A stretch of DNA of 64,000 nt, from contig CM049308.1 of the NCBI GenBank assembly GCA_026874595.1, positions 48,989,327 through 49,053,326 on the forward strand, written 5' to 3'. Of the stretch, positions 9,990-21,399 are shown piece by piece; position 1 is the stretch's first letter; each line of letters starts with the position of its first letter. The notes under the pieces were generated by a model. That model searched no databases and was not told the DNA's origin. It worked only from the letters and a program-made list of their open reading frames with translations. Position numbers and translations under genes: made by a program. This DNA is from Sipunculus nudus. Its lineage: Eukaryota; Annelida; Sipuncula; Golfingiida; Sipunculidae.

Positions 9990-12225
9990 TAACTGTCCAG
10001 GCCCAATTTGGTATTTTTAGTTCATGGTATATTGTCCACTGGCTGCATGTTAACAAATATCATAACAGCCCCTGCAGCTGTCATCATGAAACCTTGCACA
10101 CTTATTAATTTGGTGTCCTACTTTCTGCAGGCATTGTCCAAGATAAATCAAAGTATTAACATTGTGGCTTTCATATCATTGTCAAAAGATCCTGAAGGAA
10201 AGGGGAATAAAATGATTAAATTCAGTTTAATTGTTTTCAAGTGCCTCTTTACAGAACCTCAACTTTTGTTAATCACAAATTTTGACAAACAGATTTGTTT
10301 AGATTTATGGTTTAATATCTCAGGAACAGCTGCTTCCTTCAGCATTAGATTTTACAGGAATATTGATCATGTAACTGCTATAAGATTTTGAGCTGCTCCT
10401 TGCCAGCAGAATGGTATTTTCCATTCTGTCAAAGAAAAGTCATAAAGTATTATCATTTTGGCTTTTGTATCATAGAAGACAATTTTAAAGGAAAAGGGGG
10501 AAAAATAAGTATTAATTCAGTCAATTTTTTTTCAAGATAGCATCTTTTCAGGACTAAATTTGGTTGATTTGCAGAATTTGAGCATGGGATGTGTTTACAT
10601 ACAAGATTTAAATTTATTAACCAATTATATCAGGAATGACAGCAGCCCTCAACACCAGATTTTACAGGAATATTTACCTTGTGACTGCTATGTAAATCTG
10701 AGCTGCAGGGGCACTACCTATGTTTACCTTTTTTTCTGGAGGCAGAAATTTTATTTAGAAATATCAGACAAGATTACAACTCTAGCTTTCGGATCATTGT
10801 AGACAGTTCATTTGGAGCAAGGAAAATTTGATTAGTATGAACTGAGTTATTCTCAAAATGGTGACTTTGTTGAATTTGATTGATTGCAAAATTTGACTAT
10901 TTGATTTGTTTACATACGTGATGTAATGTCTTTTGCCAAATATTCCAGGAGCAGCAGCAGCCACAATCATCCAATTTGATAGGAATATTGATAATGTAAC
11001 TCCTGATTATAAGCAGCAGGTGCCACAACCTGTGTTGAACCTTATTGTGCAAAGTGATCTTTTCCTTTCCATTGCTTCATAGATATTTCAGAAACAGTAC
11101 TCCCCCCCCCCCCCCCCCCCCCCCCCCCTCCAGGGGAGACATGTTGTTTTCAGTGCCATCGTCTGTCCTTGTCATCACGAGTCATCGTTTATAGGATATC
11201 TTGTGAACATTATAACTTTTGAAGGGCTGCATATTTTCCTCCAAAATTTTAAACACTCATTGTTCACCCCAAAATCTCAGACAAGTTTTAAAACCAGTGA
11301 CCTTGACCTTCATCTTCAAGGTCAAATCTGCCAAAATTTGAAATTCCTCTAGCTTATAACTTTTGAAGCATTTAACAGTTCATCCTCAAATTTGGTACAT
11401 CAATTGTTCCTACAAATTCTAAAAACAGTGACCTTGACCTTCATCTTCAAGGTCAAATCTGCCAAAATTTGAAAAATCTCTAGCTTATAACTTTTGAAGT
11501 ATTTAACATTTTATCCTCAAATTTGGTACACCAATTGTTCCTACCAAGTTCTCAGACAGTTCCAAACCTGGTGACCTTGACTAGGATCTTCAATGTCAAA
11601 TCAGCCAAATTATAGTTATTGTCTTGTGAACAGGATGCTTCAAATTTTCCTCCAAAATTGTAAACACCCATTGTTTATCCCAAAATCTCAAATGAGTTTG
11701 AAACCTGGTGACCCTGACCTTGATCTTCAAGGTAAAATTTATGCAGTCCTAGGATTATTGTGACCCCCATAACTTTGGAAGTACTGAAGATGTTTTCTTC
11801 AAATTTAACACACCAGTTTTTTTCTGCCAAAATATCATTGGAGTTTGAAAAGTGGCCACCTCGACCTTGAACTTCACAGTTAAAGCTTCTAAAATCTAGA
11901 ATCATTGTTTTCAGATAGTGAATATTTTACCCCTAATATTTTGGGGTTGCCTATAGGGGGAGACATATATCTGCTGCAAAAACAAAGCCATTCCAGTATT
12001 TTGTTTCATTTGATTGCATAAGTAATGTAATTACCGGTACTGTCATGAGATAAATCTCAGGAATTGCTGCAGCTACTGATTATGTGACTTGTCAGTACAT
12101 GTAATCCATAGGTGGTTTGAATATTGCTGAATTGGTGTTTTTGCTTGCCTGTTTCATTTCTGGATCATCCATTAGAATGCTCAGTATGGCACAGGGTGTA
12201 TAAGACACATGGGTCTCTTGTTTTT
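9990..12225 (+). repeat. ~310-bp degenerate tandem repeat with a family A-like right end
   Basis: A block containing TCAGGAACAGCTGCTTCC-like sequence, then ATTTTACAGGAATATTGAT, recurs at about 10320, 10630 and 10950 and weakly at 12060, a period near 310 bp. The stretch closes with ACACATGGGTCTCTTGTTTT at 12204-12224, resembling the right end of family A copies. The frames at 10008-10391 and 10560-10802 lie in these units and are not genes. A Helitron-like array (11102-11975) interrupts it. Confidence 0.55.
11102..11975 (+). mobile_element. Helitron-like element (family B) with ~135-bp tandem body; starts with 27 C
   Basis: A run of 27 C (11102-11128) is followed by CAGGGGAGACATG. Four to five units of about 131-143 bp follow, each carrying GTGACCTTGACCTT or a variant (11297, 11428, 11571, 11708). 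The end reads CTATAGGGGGAGACATATAT (11951-11970). The same frame of GGGGGA(G)ACAT motifs around a tandem core is seen in the elements at 13192, 16096 and 23100. No protein is encoded. Confidence 0.55.
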
Positions 12226-12570
12226 AAATACTTGCTATATTTGTTTAGAGTAACCTCCCAAACCTCTTATAGTTGAACATAAGTTTAGGTAAAATGTTCT
12301 TAAAAGTATTAAAGCATAAGAAGTAGGCTTCAAGTTGTCTTGGGTGTAAGTTCATTTGACCAGAAATCAGTTTCTCTTTCATTTAAGCATAATGTACACA
12401 TTATGAGGTCTTGGTTATTAAAACTAATCTAATTTTAAACCTTGACTTTGGCAGTGCTAAGTGACTGATAATACTGCTTAATCTAGCTCATCAGTAACAT
12501 TAGAAGTAAAGAACTTGGATGAGAAACTGGTTACATTTGGTTTAGGAGCATCATGATATGAAGCATTTTT

Positions 12571-15370
12571 AACTCAGCTGACTTAAAGTCATCTGAGCTA
12601 TAGTCCTGGTCTGTCATCTGTCAGGCCATCCTTCTGTCCAGCAGGACGTCTGTCAACAGGGAATGTTTTGAAACCGTTACAAATCCAGAATTCAACATAG
12701 AGTTAGATGTCCCTAAGTTCTCCTAACAAATCTGAAACTGGGTCACTGCAACTTTGTTCCTTTGAGATATTAAGGAAAAATCTCCCATTTTCCAGTAAAA
12801 GAACTTCACTCCTGGCATCTCCCTTCTTGACCAAGCTTAGCTAGGCTTCCCCTCTGCCACCCTGCCCTTACATTGATTAAAGTGCACATTTAATTGTGTC
12901 CATATAATGATGTATTACTATAAAAGTATGGATGTTCATAATATGAGGAATTCCTTACTTCAAAAGAGAAAAAAATTGGGTACTTTTTTACTTGTGTGAA
13001 ATTGAATATTAATTTCAGTATAAAATTATAGTTGAGACAGTAATTAGCATAATGATATTGTGACTCCCTCATCCAACCAACAGTATATATACCTGATTTG
13101 AAAAGGGAATTTTTAATCAAATTCACTGAATCTTTTATTTAGTTAATTAAATAAACATGTACTGAAAACCCTAATGTACAAAACTTTTTTTATGCCCCCA
13201 CCACAGTGGCCGGGGCATATAGTTTTACCAATGTTCATCATTCCAAAATCAAACAGTTGTACAGACTTTTTTTTCGCAATGCCTGCAGATATTGGCCTGA
13301 TTTTTGGTTTGTCCACAGATAATGACCAGTTACAGATCAAGTTTGCATTTTGTCCCAGTTGACCTACTTTTGACTGTTTTACGGCTCCTGAACATATAAT
13401 ATTTCATGAAAAATATAAATTTTCATGACAAATGCACATGTAAGGAATTTTTTTCGCAATGCCTGCAGATATTGGCCTGATTTTTGGTGTGTGGGCAGAT
13501 AATGACCAGTTACAGATTGAGTTCATGTTTCGTCCTGGTTGACCTACTTTTGACTGTTTTACAGCTCCTGAACATAGAAAAAATTTCATGAAAATTAGAA
13601 ATTTTCATGAAAAATACACATGTAAGGAATTTTTTTCACAGTGCCTGCTGATACTGGCCAGATTTTTGGTGTGTGGGCAGATAATGACCAGTTACAGATC
13701 AAGTTCGTGTTTCGTCCCGGTTGACCTATTTTGGACTGTTTGATAGCACCCTATCATAGAAAATTTCATGAAAAATATAGATTTTCATGACAAGTGCACA
13801 TGTACGGACTTTTTTCACAGTGTCCTGCAGATACTGCCCTGATTTTATGTGTGGGCAGATAATAACCAGTTACAGATCGAGTTCGTGTTTTGTCCAGGTT
13901 GACCTATATTGACCATTTGACGGCTCCTGAACATAAAAAATTTCATGAAAAAAAAAATTTTCATGACAAATGTACAGGTACAGCCTTTTTAAGCCCTCAG
14001 CCCATAGGCTGATGGGCTATTGTCTTCACCCTAGCTGTATGTCCCTCTGTCCGGCGTCTGTCCGTCAGGCGTCCGTTAACTTTTACCTTGTGAGCAGGAT
14101 ATCTCTAAATGGATTCCCCATTGAAATTTTATTTTATCAGTGAAGATGTTTATCTACAAAATCTTGGTCACATTCAAAGATGGGTGAACTTGACCTATTT
14201 TTCTTTGTTTAAGAGCTGATTATAGAAAAACATTCAGAAGCTTATATCTCAGGAACCATTGTGTGGATTTTCATAAAACTTAATATGATGATAGGGACTG
14301 ATAGTCTGTACGTGCTGCACAATTTTAGTACCACCATCTACAATCTCTGGTTTTTTAATGAATTTTTATCAGATTTTTCAGTTTTGGCCTTTTGTGCAGG
14401 ATATCTCCAAATGTGTTCAACACAGGAACTTCATTTCTTCAGTGTTATTGCATATTCACAAAATTTTGATCAAGTTCAAAGATGGGTGATCTTGACCTAC
14501 TTTTCAAGGTCATAGAGCTTAGAATAGAAAAAAAACTTAGGAGATTATTTCTCAGGAAGCATTTGGTTGATTGTTATGAAACATGGTACATACCTCTCCA
14601 GTTTAAATTTATAACTGGTTATCAGCTTTTGCTAATGTTCTAGTTTCGCAGTGCAGTGCTTACAGATACTGGCCTAATTTTTGGTCTGTTGGCGCATAAT
14701 GACCACTTACAAATCAAGTTTACATTTCATCCCAGTTGACCTATTTTTGACCATATGACAGATCCTGAACATAGAAAATTTCATGAAAAATAGAAATTTT
14801 TTTAAAAAAATGCACATGTTTGGATTTTTTTTTCACAATGCCTGCAGATACTGGCCTGATTTTTGGTGTGATGCTTGATAATGACCCGCTACAGATCGAG
14901 TTTGCATTTGATCCTGGTTGATCTACTTTTGACCATATGACAGCTCCTGAACTAACAAAATTTAACAAATTTTTCTAATTTGCTCCAGGCGGGGGCATTC
15001 GTGTCGTTCCATCTAGTTTAAAATAATGATTCAAAGAATAATCTTGAAGGTGCCATGTTGTGGCATTACGTTATATAAGTGATTTTTTCTTTTTAAAAAA
15101 TCTTATAAATTCAGTTAAAACATTTTGTGATTTGAAAGGTAATAAAATTTATATGTATATGCATATCTTGAGTTGTTGTGAGCCAAACCAAGGTAAATAA
15201 TGTTGCAGCTTACAGTTCTGAATTAACTTATATTTTCAGAATATTTAAAATGCAAATTTGTAAAATTAAAAAGAAATTGAACATTGTAAAAACTTTTCAT
15301 GCAAAAAAGGATGTGTTAAAATTATTTTTTTCCTTATTGAATCATTAAATGGTTTCAGGCTACAAGTTTC
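12571..15370 (+). mobile_element. Family A copy split by a nested Helitron-like element
   Basis: The left terminal hairpin (ACTCAGCTGACTTAAAGTCATC..., 12571-12600) is followed by family A sequence to 13191. After the insert, family A sequence resumes at 15017. The join matches the intact copy at 28517-29772, where GTACAAAACTTTTTTT is followed directly by TAAATAGTGATCC. This gives an empty site for the nested element. A clear right end was not found; similarity fades near 15370. Confidence 0.65.
13192..15016 (+). mobile_element. Helitron-like element (family B) with ~182-bp tandem body, ending in CTAG
   Basis: The left end contains TATGCCCC and GGGGCATA as perfect 8-bp arms (13191-13219). Four units of 180-183 bp follow (GCAATGCCTGCAGATATTGG at about 13278, 13461, 13641 and 13823). 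A different block (13986-14640) comes next, then two more units. The right end is GGGGGCATTCGTGTCGTTCC, then ATCTAG at 15011-15016. A GC-rich hairpin just before a CTRR end (here CTAG) is the hallmark of Helitron 3' ends, and the insertion lies within a T run. Non-autonomous; the short frames here are repeat shadows. Confidence 0.65.
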
Positions 15371-16095
15371 ATATATTACACAATGCAGATGCAATGTACC
15401 CAAATAAGCTTGTTTGAACTTGCTTATAAAATTAAGTTTATGCTCATTTAAAAATGGAAAACTTAATTTTTTTTACAGCATTTTATTTCAGTTAATAAAT
15501 AAAATGTGTATTATTATGCTTCAGCTCATGTCTGTTGTTTTATAATTTGCAGGGAATTGTATGTTCCCAGTGGATATATTTACCTGCATATTACAGTCAC
15601 TTAGTTGAAATACTGAAACCTATACAAATACATGTATCCTTTTTAATGGCAATCCAGCTTCAGCTCAGATTTCTTTTTTAAACAAAATGGAATGACAATT
15701 ATTTCTGCAAAATTTGAGCACTGGTCATCTCAATGATAAATATCATTGTCTGTTGGAATATGAATCATTTTGTCCAGAAACAGACTATCCTTATTGATTA
15801 TACAAGCTGCAGAGTAGATCTCTTGTATCCTCTCAAATGCCTTGTTGATATCATGGGTTATCGAATTTCCAGTGACTCAAGTCTGTTTTCTCTGTGATAA
15901 TGTATTTGCACATAGCACAACATTAAGGATTGCAGAGGAACTTCCTTTAAACATACATGCATGTTTTCTTTGTAGTTGTTCAAAGCCTTAGCAGAGTGGG
16001 GGATATAATGATCAGCTCCATCTGTCTGTCTGTTCATCAGTTAATAGTTTGTATGTTAGATGATATCTGAAAAACTATTACTATTCATTTCAAAC

Positions 16096-18560
16096 TGTCC
16101 CCCATCGTTGCCAAAGGGGCTGTTGGGGGGGAGGACATAGAATGGTGGGCGTCCATCCATCTTTCAATCCGTCCATATGTCCGTGCATCCATCCGTCCAT
16201 CACACATTTTTCAACATGATAACTCATCAAGAATTTGAGGAACAGTCACCAAACTTGCAGCATTGATTCACCTTATCAAGGGCTAGGTCAGTTTGAATAT
16301 GGACGACATTGGTGCGTTTTTCAAGGTCACAGCAGTGATAATGCTGAAATGATGGTGATAATGCTGAAATGATGGTAATGCAATAAGTCAAAGAATTTCA
16401 GGTACAGTCACCAAACTTGCAGCATTGATGCACCTTATCAAGGGTTAGGTCAAGTTAAAATATGTATAACCTTGACACATTTTCAAGGTCACAGTGGTGA
16501 TAAAGCTTTATTGATGTTAACTTAATAACTCAAAGAATTTTCAGGTACAGTCACCAAACTTGCAGCATTGGTGCACCTTATCAAGGGCTAGGTCAAGTTA
16601 AAATACGGATGACCTTGACACATTTTTCAAGGTCACAGTGGTGATAATGCTAAAATGATATTAATGCAAAAACTCAAAAAGATTTTCAGGTATAGTCACC
16701 AAACTTGCAGCATTGATGGACTCTATCAAGGGCTAGGTCAAGTTTGAACATGGATGACCTTGATGCATTTTTCAAAGGTAACAGTGCCTATAATACTAAA
16801 ATGATGTTAACTTAATAACTCAAAGAATTTCAGGTTCAGTCACTAAACTTGCAGCATTGGTGCACCTTATCAAGGGCTAGGTCAAGTTAAAATATGGATG
16901 ACCTTGACACTTTTTTCAAGGTCACAGTGGTGATAATGCTTAAATTATGTTAACTTAATAACTCAAAGAATTTCAGGTACAGTCACCAAACTTGCAGCAT
17001 TGATGCACCTTATCAAGGGCTAGGTCAGTAAAAATATGGATGACCTTAATGTATTTTTCAAGGTCACAGTGGCTATAATACTAAAATGATGTTAACTTAA
17101 TAACTCAAAGAATTTCAGGTACAGTCACCAAACTTGTGGCATTGATGCACCTTATCAAGGGCTAGGTCAAGTTAAAATATGGATGACCTTGACACATTTT
17201 TCAAGGTCACAGTGGTGATAAAGCTTTATTGATGTTAACACAATAACTGAAAAAGTGTTAGTGGTACAGTCACCAAACCTGCAGCATTAATGCACCTCAT
17301 CAAGGTCAAGTCTGAACATTGATGACCTTGATGCATTTTTTCAAGGTCACAGCAGTGATAATGCTAAAATGATATTGACGCAATAACTCGAAAAGAATTT
17401 CAGGTATAGTCACCAAACTTGCAGCATTGATGGACTCTATCAAGGGCTAGGTCAAGTTTGAACATGGATGACCTTGATGCATTTTTCAGGGTAACAGTGC
17501 CTATAATACTAAAATGATGTTAACTTAATAACTCAAAGAATTTCAGGTACAGTCACTAAACTTGCAGCATTGGTGCACCTTATCAAGGACTAGGTCAAGT
17601 TAAAATATGGATGACCTTGACACTTTTTTCAAGGTCACAGTGGTGATAATGCTTAAATTATGTTAACTTAATAACTCAAAGAATTTCAGGTACAGTCACC
17701 AAACTTGCGGCATTGATGCACCTTATCAAGGGCTAGGTCAAGTTAAAATATGGATGACCTTGACACATTTTTCAAGGTCACAGTGGCTATAATACTAAAG
17801 TGATGTTAACTTAATAACTCTAAGAATTTCAGGTACAGTCACCAAACTTGCAGCATTGATGCACCTTATCAAGGGCTAGGTCAAGTTAAAATATGGATGA
17901 CCTTGACACTTTTTTCAAGGTCACAGTGGTGATAATGCTTAAATTATGTTAACTTAATAACTCAAAGAATTTCAGGTACAGTCACCAAACTTGCGGCATT
18001 GATGCACCTTATCAAGGGCTAGGTCAAGTTAAAATATGGATGACCTTGACACATTTTTCAAGGTCACAGTGGCTATAATACTAAAGTGATGTTAACTTAA
18101 TAAGTCAAAGAATTTCAGGTACAGTCACCAAACTTGCAGCATTGATGCACCTTATCAAGGGTTAGGTTAAGTTAAAATATGTATAACCTTGACACATTTT
18201 TCAAGGTCACAGTGGTGATAAAGCTTTATTGATGTTAACACAATAACTGAAAAAGTGTTAGAGGTACAGTCACCAAACCTGCAGCATTAATGCACCTCAT
18301 CAAGGTCAAGTCTGAACATTGATGACCTTGATGCATTTTTCAAGGTCACAGCAGTGATAATGCTAAAATGACAGTCACCAAACTTGCAGCATTGATGTAC
18401 CTAGTGAAGGGCTAGGTCAGGTTTGAATATGGATAGCCTTCATGCAGTTTTCAAGGTCACAGAGGTAATCTTTGTGTGTGACATTGGCCCATCTCAAATT
18501 TCATACATGTATTCACATTTTTTTTTCTTATATTCCCACATATGGGGGGCATATAACTAG
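16096..18560 (+). mobile_element. Helitron-like element (family B) with ~16 units of ~145 bp, ending in CTAG
   Basis: Starts at TGTCCCCCATCG with a complementary GGGGGGGAGGACA about 30 bp on. Then follow roughly 16 units of 140-150 bp, each containing CAGTCACCAAACTTGCAGC. The right end is CACATATGGGGGGCATATAA, then CTAG (18557-18560). Most units hold TGACCTTGA and TCAAGGTCA as an everted pair. A distinctive variant unit recurs exactly 1000 bp apart (17241 and 18241), showing higher-order duplication of seven units. No coding capacity. Confidence 0.7.
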
Positions 18561-18678
18561 ATTTGTTCCACAGTTCAACTTTGCCCTTTGCTAATATTAC
18601 AATTTTAACCGATGGGTCTCATGAACTGATTAGGTTTTGGCTATACTTGAATGATTTTTGGAATTTTTGTATGATTTT

Positions 18679-19728
18679 TAGCTCAGCGGACTATAAGTCA
18701 TCTGAGCTATAGTTATGATCCATTGTCCAGCATCTGTCTGGCTGTCTGTTAGACTTAAGAATCCAAATTTCAACAAACAGTTAGGTGGCCCTAAGTTCTC
18801 CTACTAAACCCATAATAGGGTCACTATGAATTTTGTAATTTAAGTTTTTAGCATAAATATAAAATCAGTATCGGTACATGATATGATAATTTGACATGGT
18901 ATGAACAAAACTTTGGATAAATAATGATGCTACTTATAATTCTGAATTTAATTTTTCCTTAAATCTTTCCATATTGCAATTTTATGAAATTTAAAAAAAA
19001 AATGAATAAAAAGTTTGATCTAATGCAAAATAGTATTTATTATTCTCCTGCCAAAAAAATGGATATGCTGAAAAATACAGGGATTAGGCCAAAAGAATGA
19101 AAAGGTATGGTTCTCTGGCACTTTTTTTTTCAGAAATCAATGTGAGTGGGCGGTATATGTTATTTTTTTTACCTTTTTTGTATGTTTCGATTAAAAATGT
19201 CATATTATAATTGAAAAGCATGAAAATAACAGGTTTTTTTGCTAAACAGGTAAAAGCACTACATAACAAAGGAAATTGTATCAAAATTGTATTATTTTAT
19301 CTTCTTGAAAGATGAAAACCAAAATAAAAATGTTTGATGTGGGGGGTTAAAATTGATGCGGGCCGTGCCTGAGAACCATACCTTTTATTTTTTTGGCCGT
19401 ATTATAAACTTTAAATCATTATCCCTCTGGCTAAGCAGAATGTGGAGTAATGTGATGAGTTCTTTCTGTCAGGTCTGAATGTCCATCTGTAAATATTTCA
19501 TATGCAACATATTACTTAAAAAATGTTTTTGTTTTTTTTATGGCAGTCATGTCAGAATACCAGTTTGGCAATCATATATTCAGTATTTGATTATCACCAA
19601 ATAACAGGGCCATTTCCCCTTAGCTTTTCATTTGCTAATATTTAAAAAATAACAACAAAAATAGCTATTTTTGTATTTACTTAAATTTTACAAAATTCAG
19701 CTGATTGTCATGACAAATGGGTCCCTTG
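18679..19728 (+). mobile_element. Family A copy containing a nested MITE
   Basis: The left hairpin TAGCTCAGCGGACT ... AGTCATCTGAGCTATAG starts at 18679. The right end AAATTCAGCTGATTGTCATG, then ACAAATGGGTCCCTTG, ends at 19728. Internal blocks match the copies at 25411 and 28517. A MITE (19087-19398) sits inside. Non-coding. Confidence 0.7.
19087..19398. mobile_element. Harbinger-like MITE, copy 1
   Basis: Ends are inverted: GGCCAAAAGAATGAAAAGGT, then ATGGTTCTCTGGCAC, against GTGCCTGAGAACCATACC, then a T-rich stretch and GGCC. The interior matches the copies at 30381 and 35856. GGCC termini with TTA/TAA flanks fit PIF/Harbinger-type MITEs. This is the most diverged of the three, and its right flank is less clean. 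Confidence 0.7.
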
Positions 19729-20280
19729 AATATATTCTGTTGTTTCCTAGAACACTGATATGCTGTGACAGTCCAATTGCTCTGAGGCTTCTGACAGATT
19801 GTGCAGTCTGTCTTAGCCAGAGTAGAAATCATATACAAACTCCCCTCTTGATTAACCAGATTTGCAGCTGTATGTATCCTAGCCATTAATTGAGAATGAG
19901 AGTATCTTTTATTTGCCTACATTATTAATAAAGTAGTCCTTTGTCATTCAGGTAACAAATGGAAGGTCAAAACTGAATGTTCTGAAGCACCCCTTTAAAT
20001 ATACTCAGCCTTTAGATATGCTGATAAGTGTTTTACAGAGTGATAGAGTATCTTCTAGCTTTGTACTTGTAAATTGACTCACAAAAATTCTTAACACCTT
20101 GACTACCTTGGCAGCTATGTGATCTATTCCTAAACATAAGGACTCAAACATGTACCAGTCCACAGGAGTCTCATGTTGACTTATTTTGTCACACTTGATC
20201 CAAAGGATCATAATCACTTCATGTAATTTTCTGCTATCACCCAACATTATTTTCAAAAATCTGTCTCCACTGATGTAGCT

Positions 20281-21030
20281 TACATTCTGGTGACATGGTA
20301 TATTACTTTCTGGTGACATGATGTGTATTACATATTTGGTGACACATTATGTGTATTACATTCTGTTGACACATGGTGTATTACATTCTGGTTACACATG
20401 ATGTGTATTACATTCTGGTGACACATGATGTGTATTACATTCTGTTGACACATGATGTGTATTACATTCAAGTGACATGTGATGTGTATTACATTCTGGT
20501 GACACATGATGTGTATTACATTTTGGTGACACGTGATGTGTATTACATTCTGTTGACACATGATGTGTATTACATTCTGGTAACAGGTGATGTTATTAAA
20601 TTCTGTTGCCACATGATGTGAATTACATTCTGTTGACACATGATGTGAATTACATTCTGTTGACACATGATGTGTATTACATTCTGTTGACACATGATGT
20701 GTATTACATTCTGTTGACACATGATGTGTATTACATTCTGGTGACACATGATGTGTATTACATTCTGGTAACAGGTGATGTTATTAAATTCTGTTGCCAC
20801 ATGATGTGAATTACATTCTGTTGACACATGATGTGTATTACATTCTGTTGACACATGATGTGTATTACATTCTGGTGACACGTGATGTGTATTACATTCT
20901 GGTGACACGTGATGTGTATTACATTTTGATGACACATGATATGTATTACATTCTGGTGACATATGATGTGTATTACATTTTGGTGACACATGATGCGTAT
21001 TACACTCTAGTTACAGATGTATTACACATG
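20281..21030. repeat. 27-bp minisatellite, about 27 copies
   Basis: The unit is close to CATTCTGTTGACACATGATG plus TGTATTA. Its length is a multiple of three with no stop in several frames, so frames up to 139 codons appear on both strands (VTHDVYYIL or NVIHIMCHQ repeats). These are by-products of the array. A partly duplicated block recurs (20578-20620 and 20766-20808). It ends about 225 bp before the terminal exon. Confidence 0.95.
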
Positions 21031-21254
21031 ATATTACACTAAAGTTAGAGGCTGTGTTTTATACATTCTGCTAAAGAGTATCATTGTGCACTCATTGTGC
21101 ACATCAGTTTACCTTTTTTTTCTTTTTTTTTTTAAGAGAATGACTTATAACATCTGCTTAGTGCCTCTGAGTATTATTGCTTTATTGAGTATGTTTTTGT
21201 AATATATGTGACTCATCCCATTACCAATATCAAGTATATTTTGTGTCATTGTAG

Positions 21255-21321
21255 ACTTGAGAGACTGGTAAATGTTTTAAGGCGGAAACTGAATGACATG
21301 GGGACCACAGAAGAAGACTAA
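21255..21321 (+). CDS. Terminal coding exon of the coiled-coil protein
   Basis: After the acceptor TGTCATTGTAG, base A completes Lys (AA from the previous exon). Then 21 codons read LERLVNVLRRKLNDMGTTEED and a TAA stop at 21319-21321. The phase fit with the exon at 9677-9907 supports a real join. The peptide is a last short coiled-coil turn with an acidic tail. The exon lies between two minisatellites (27 bp upstream, 36 bp downstream). Confidence 0.85.
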
Positions 21322-21399
21322 ATATCAGCATGATGGCATGCATTCCAGGGACAGAAGTCAAAACACAAACTGGAGTTTTCTTGGACACAGGTCAATACA

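Larger units (their letters stand above)
9908..21254 (+). other. Intron 2 of the coiled-coil gene
   Basis: The 11.3-kb intron runs from GTAAGA to TGTCATTGTAG. It is nearly all repeats: a 310-bp array, three Helitron-like elements with tandem bodies, two family A copies, a MITE and a 27-bp minisatellite ending about 225 bp before the acceptor. Stretches at 12230-12570, 15370-16090 and 19730-20280 show no feature I can name. Confidence 0.7.

Noticed and set aside
20281-21042. Open frames of 67-139 codons in the 27-bp array
   Set aside because: Both strands and more than one frame are open because the unit length is a multiple of three; no unique sequence.
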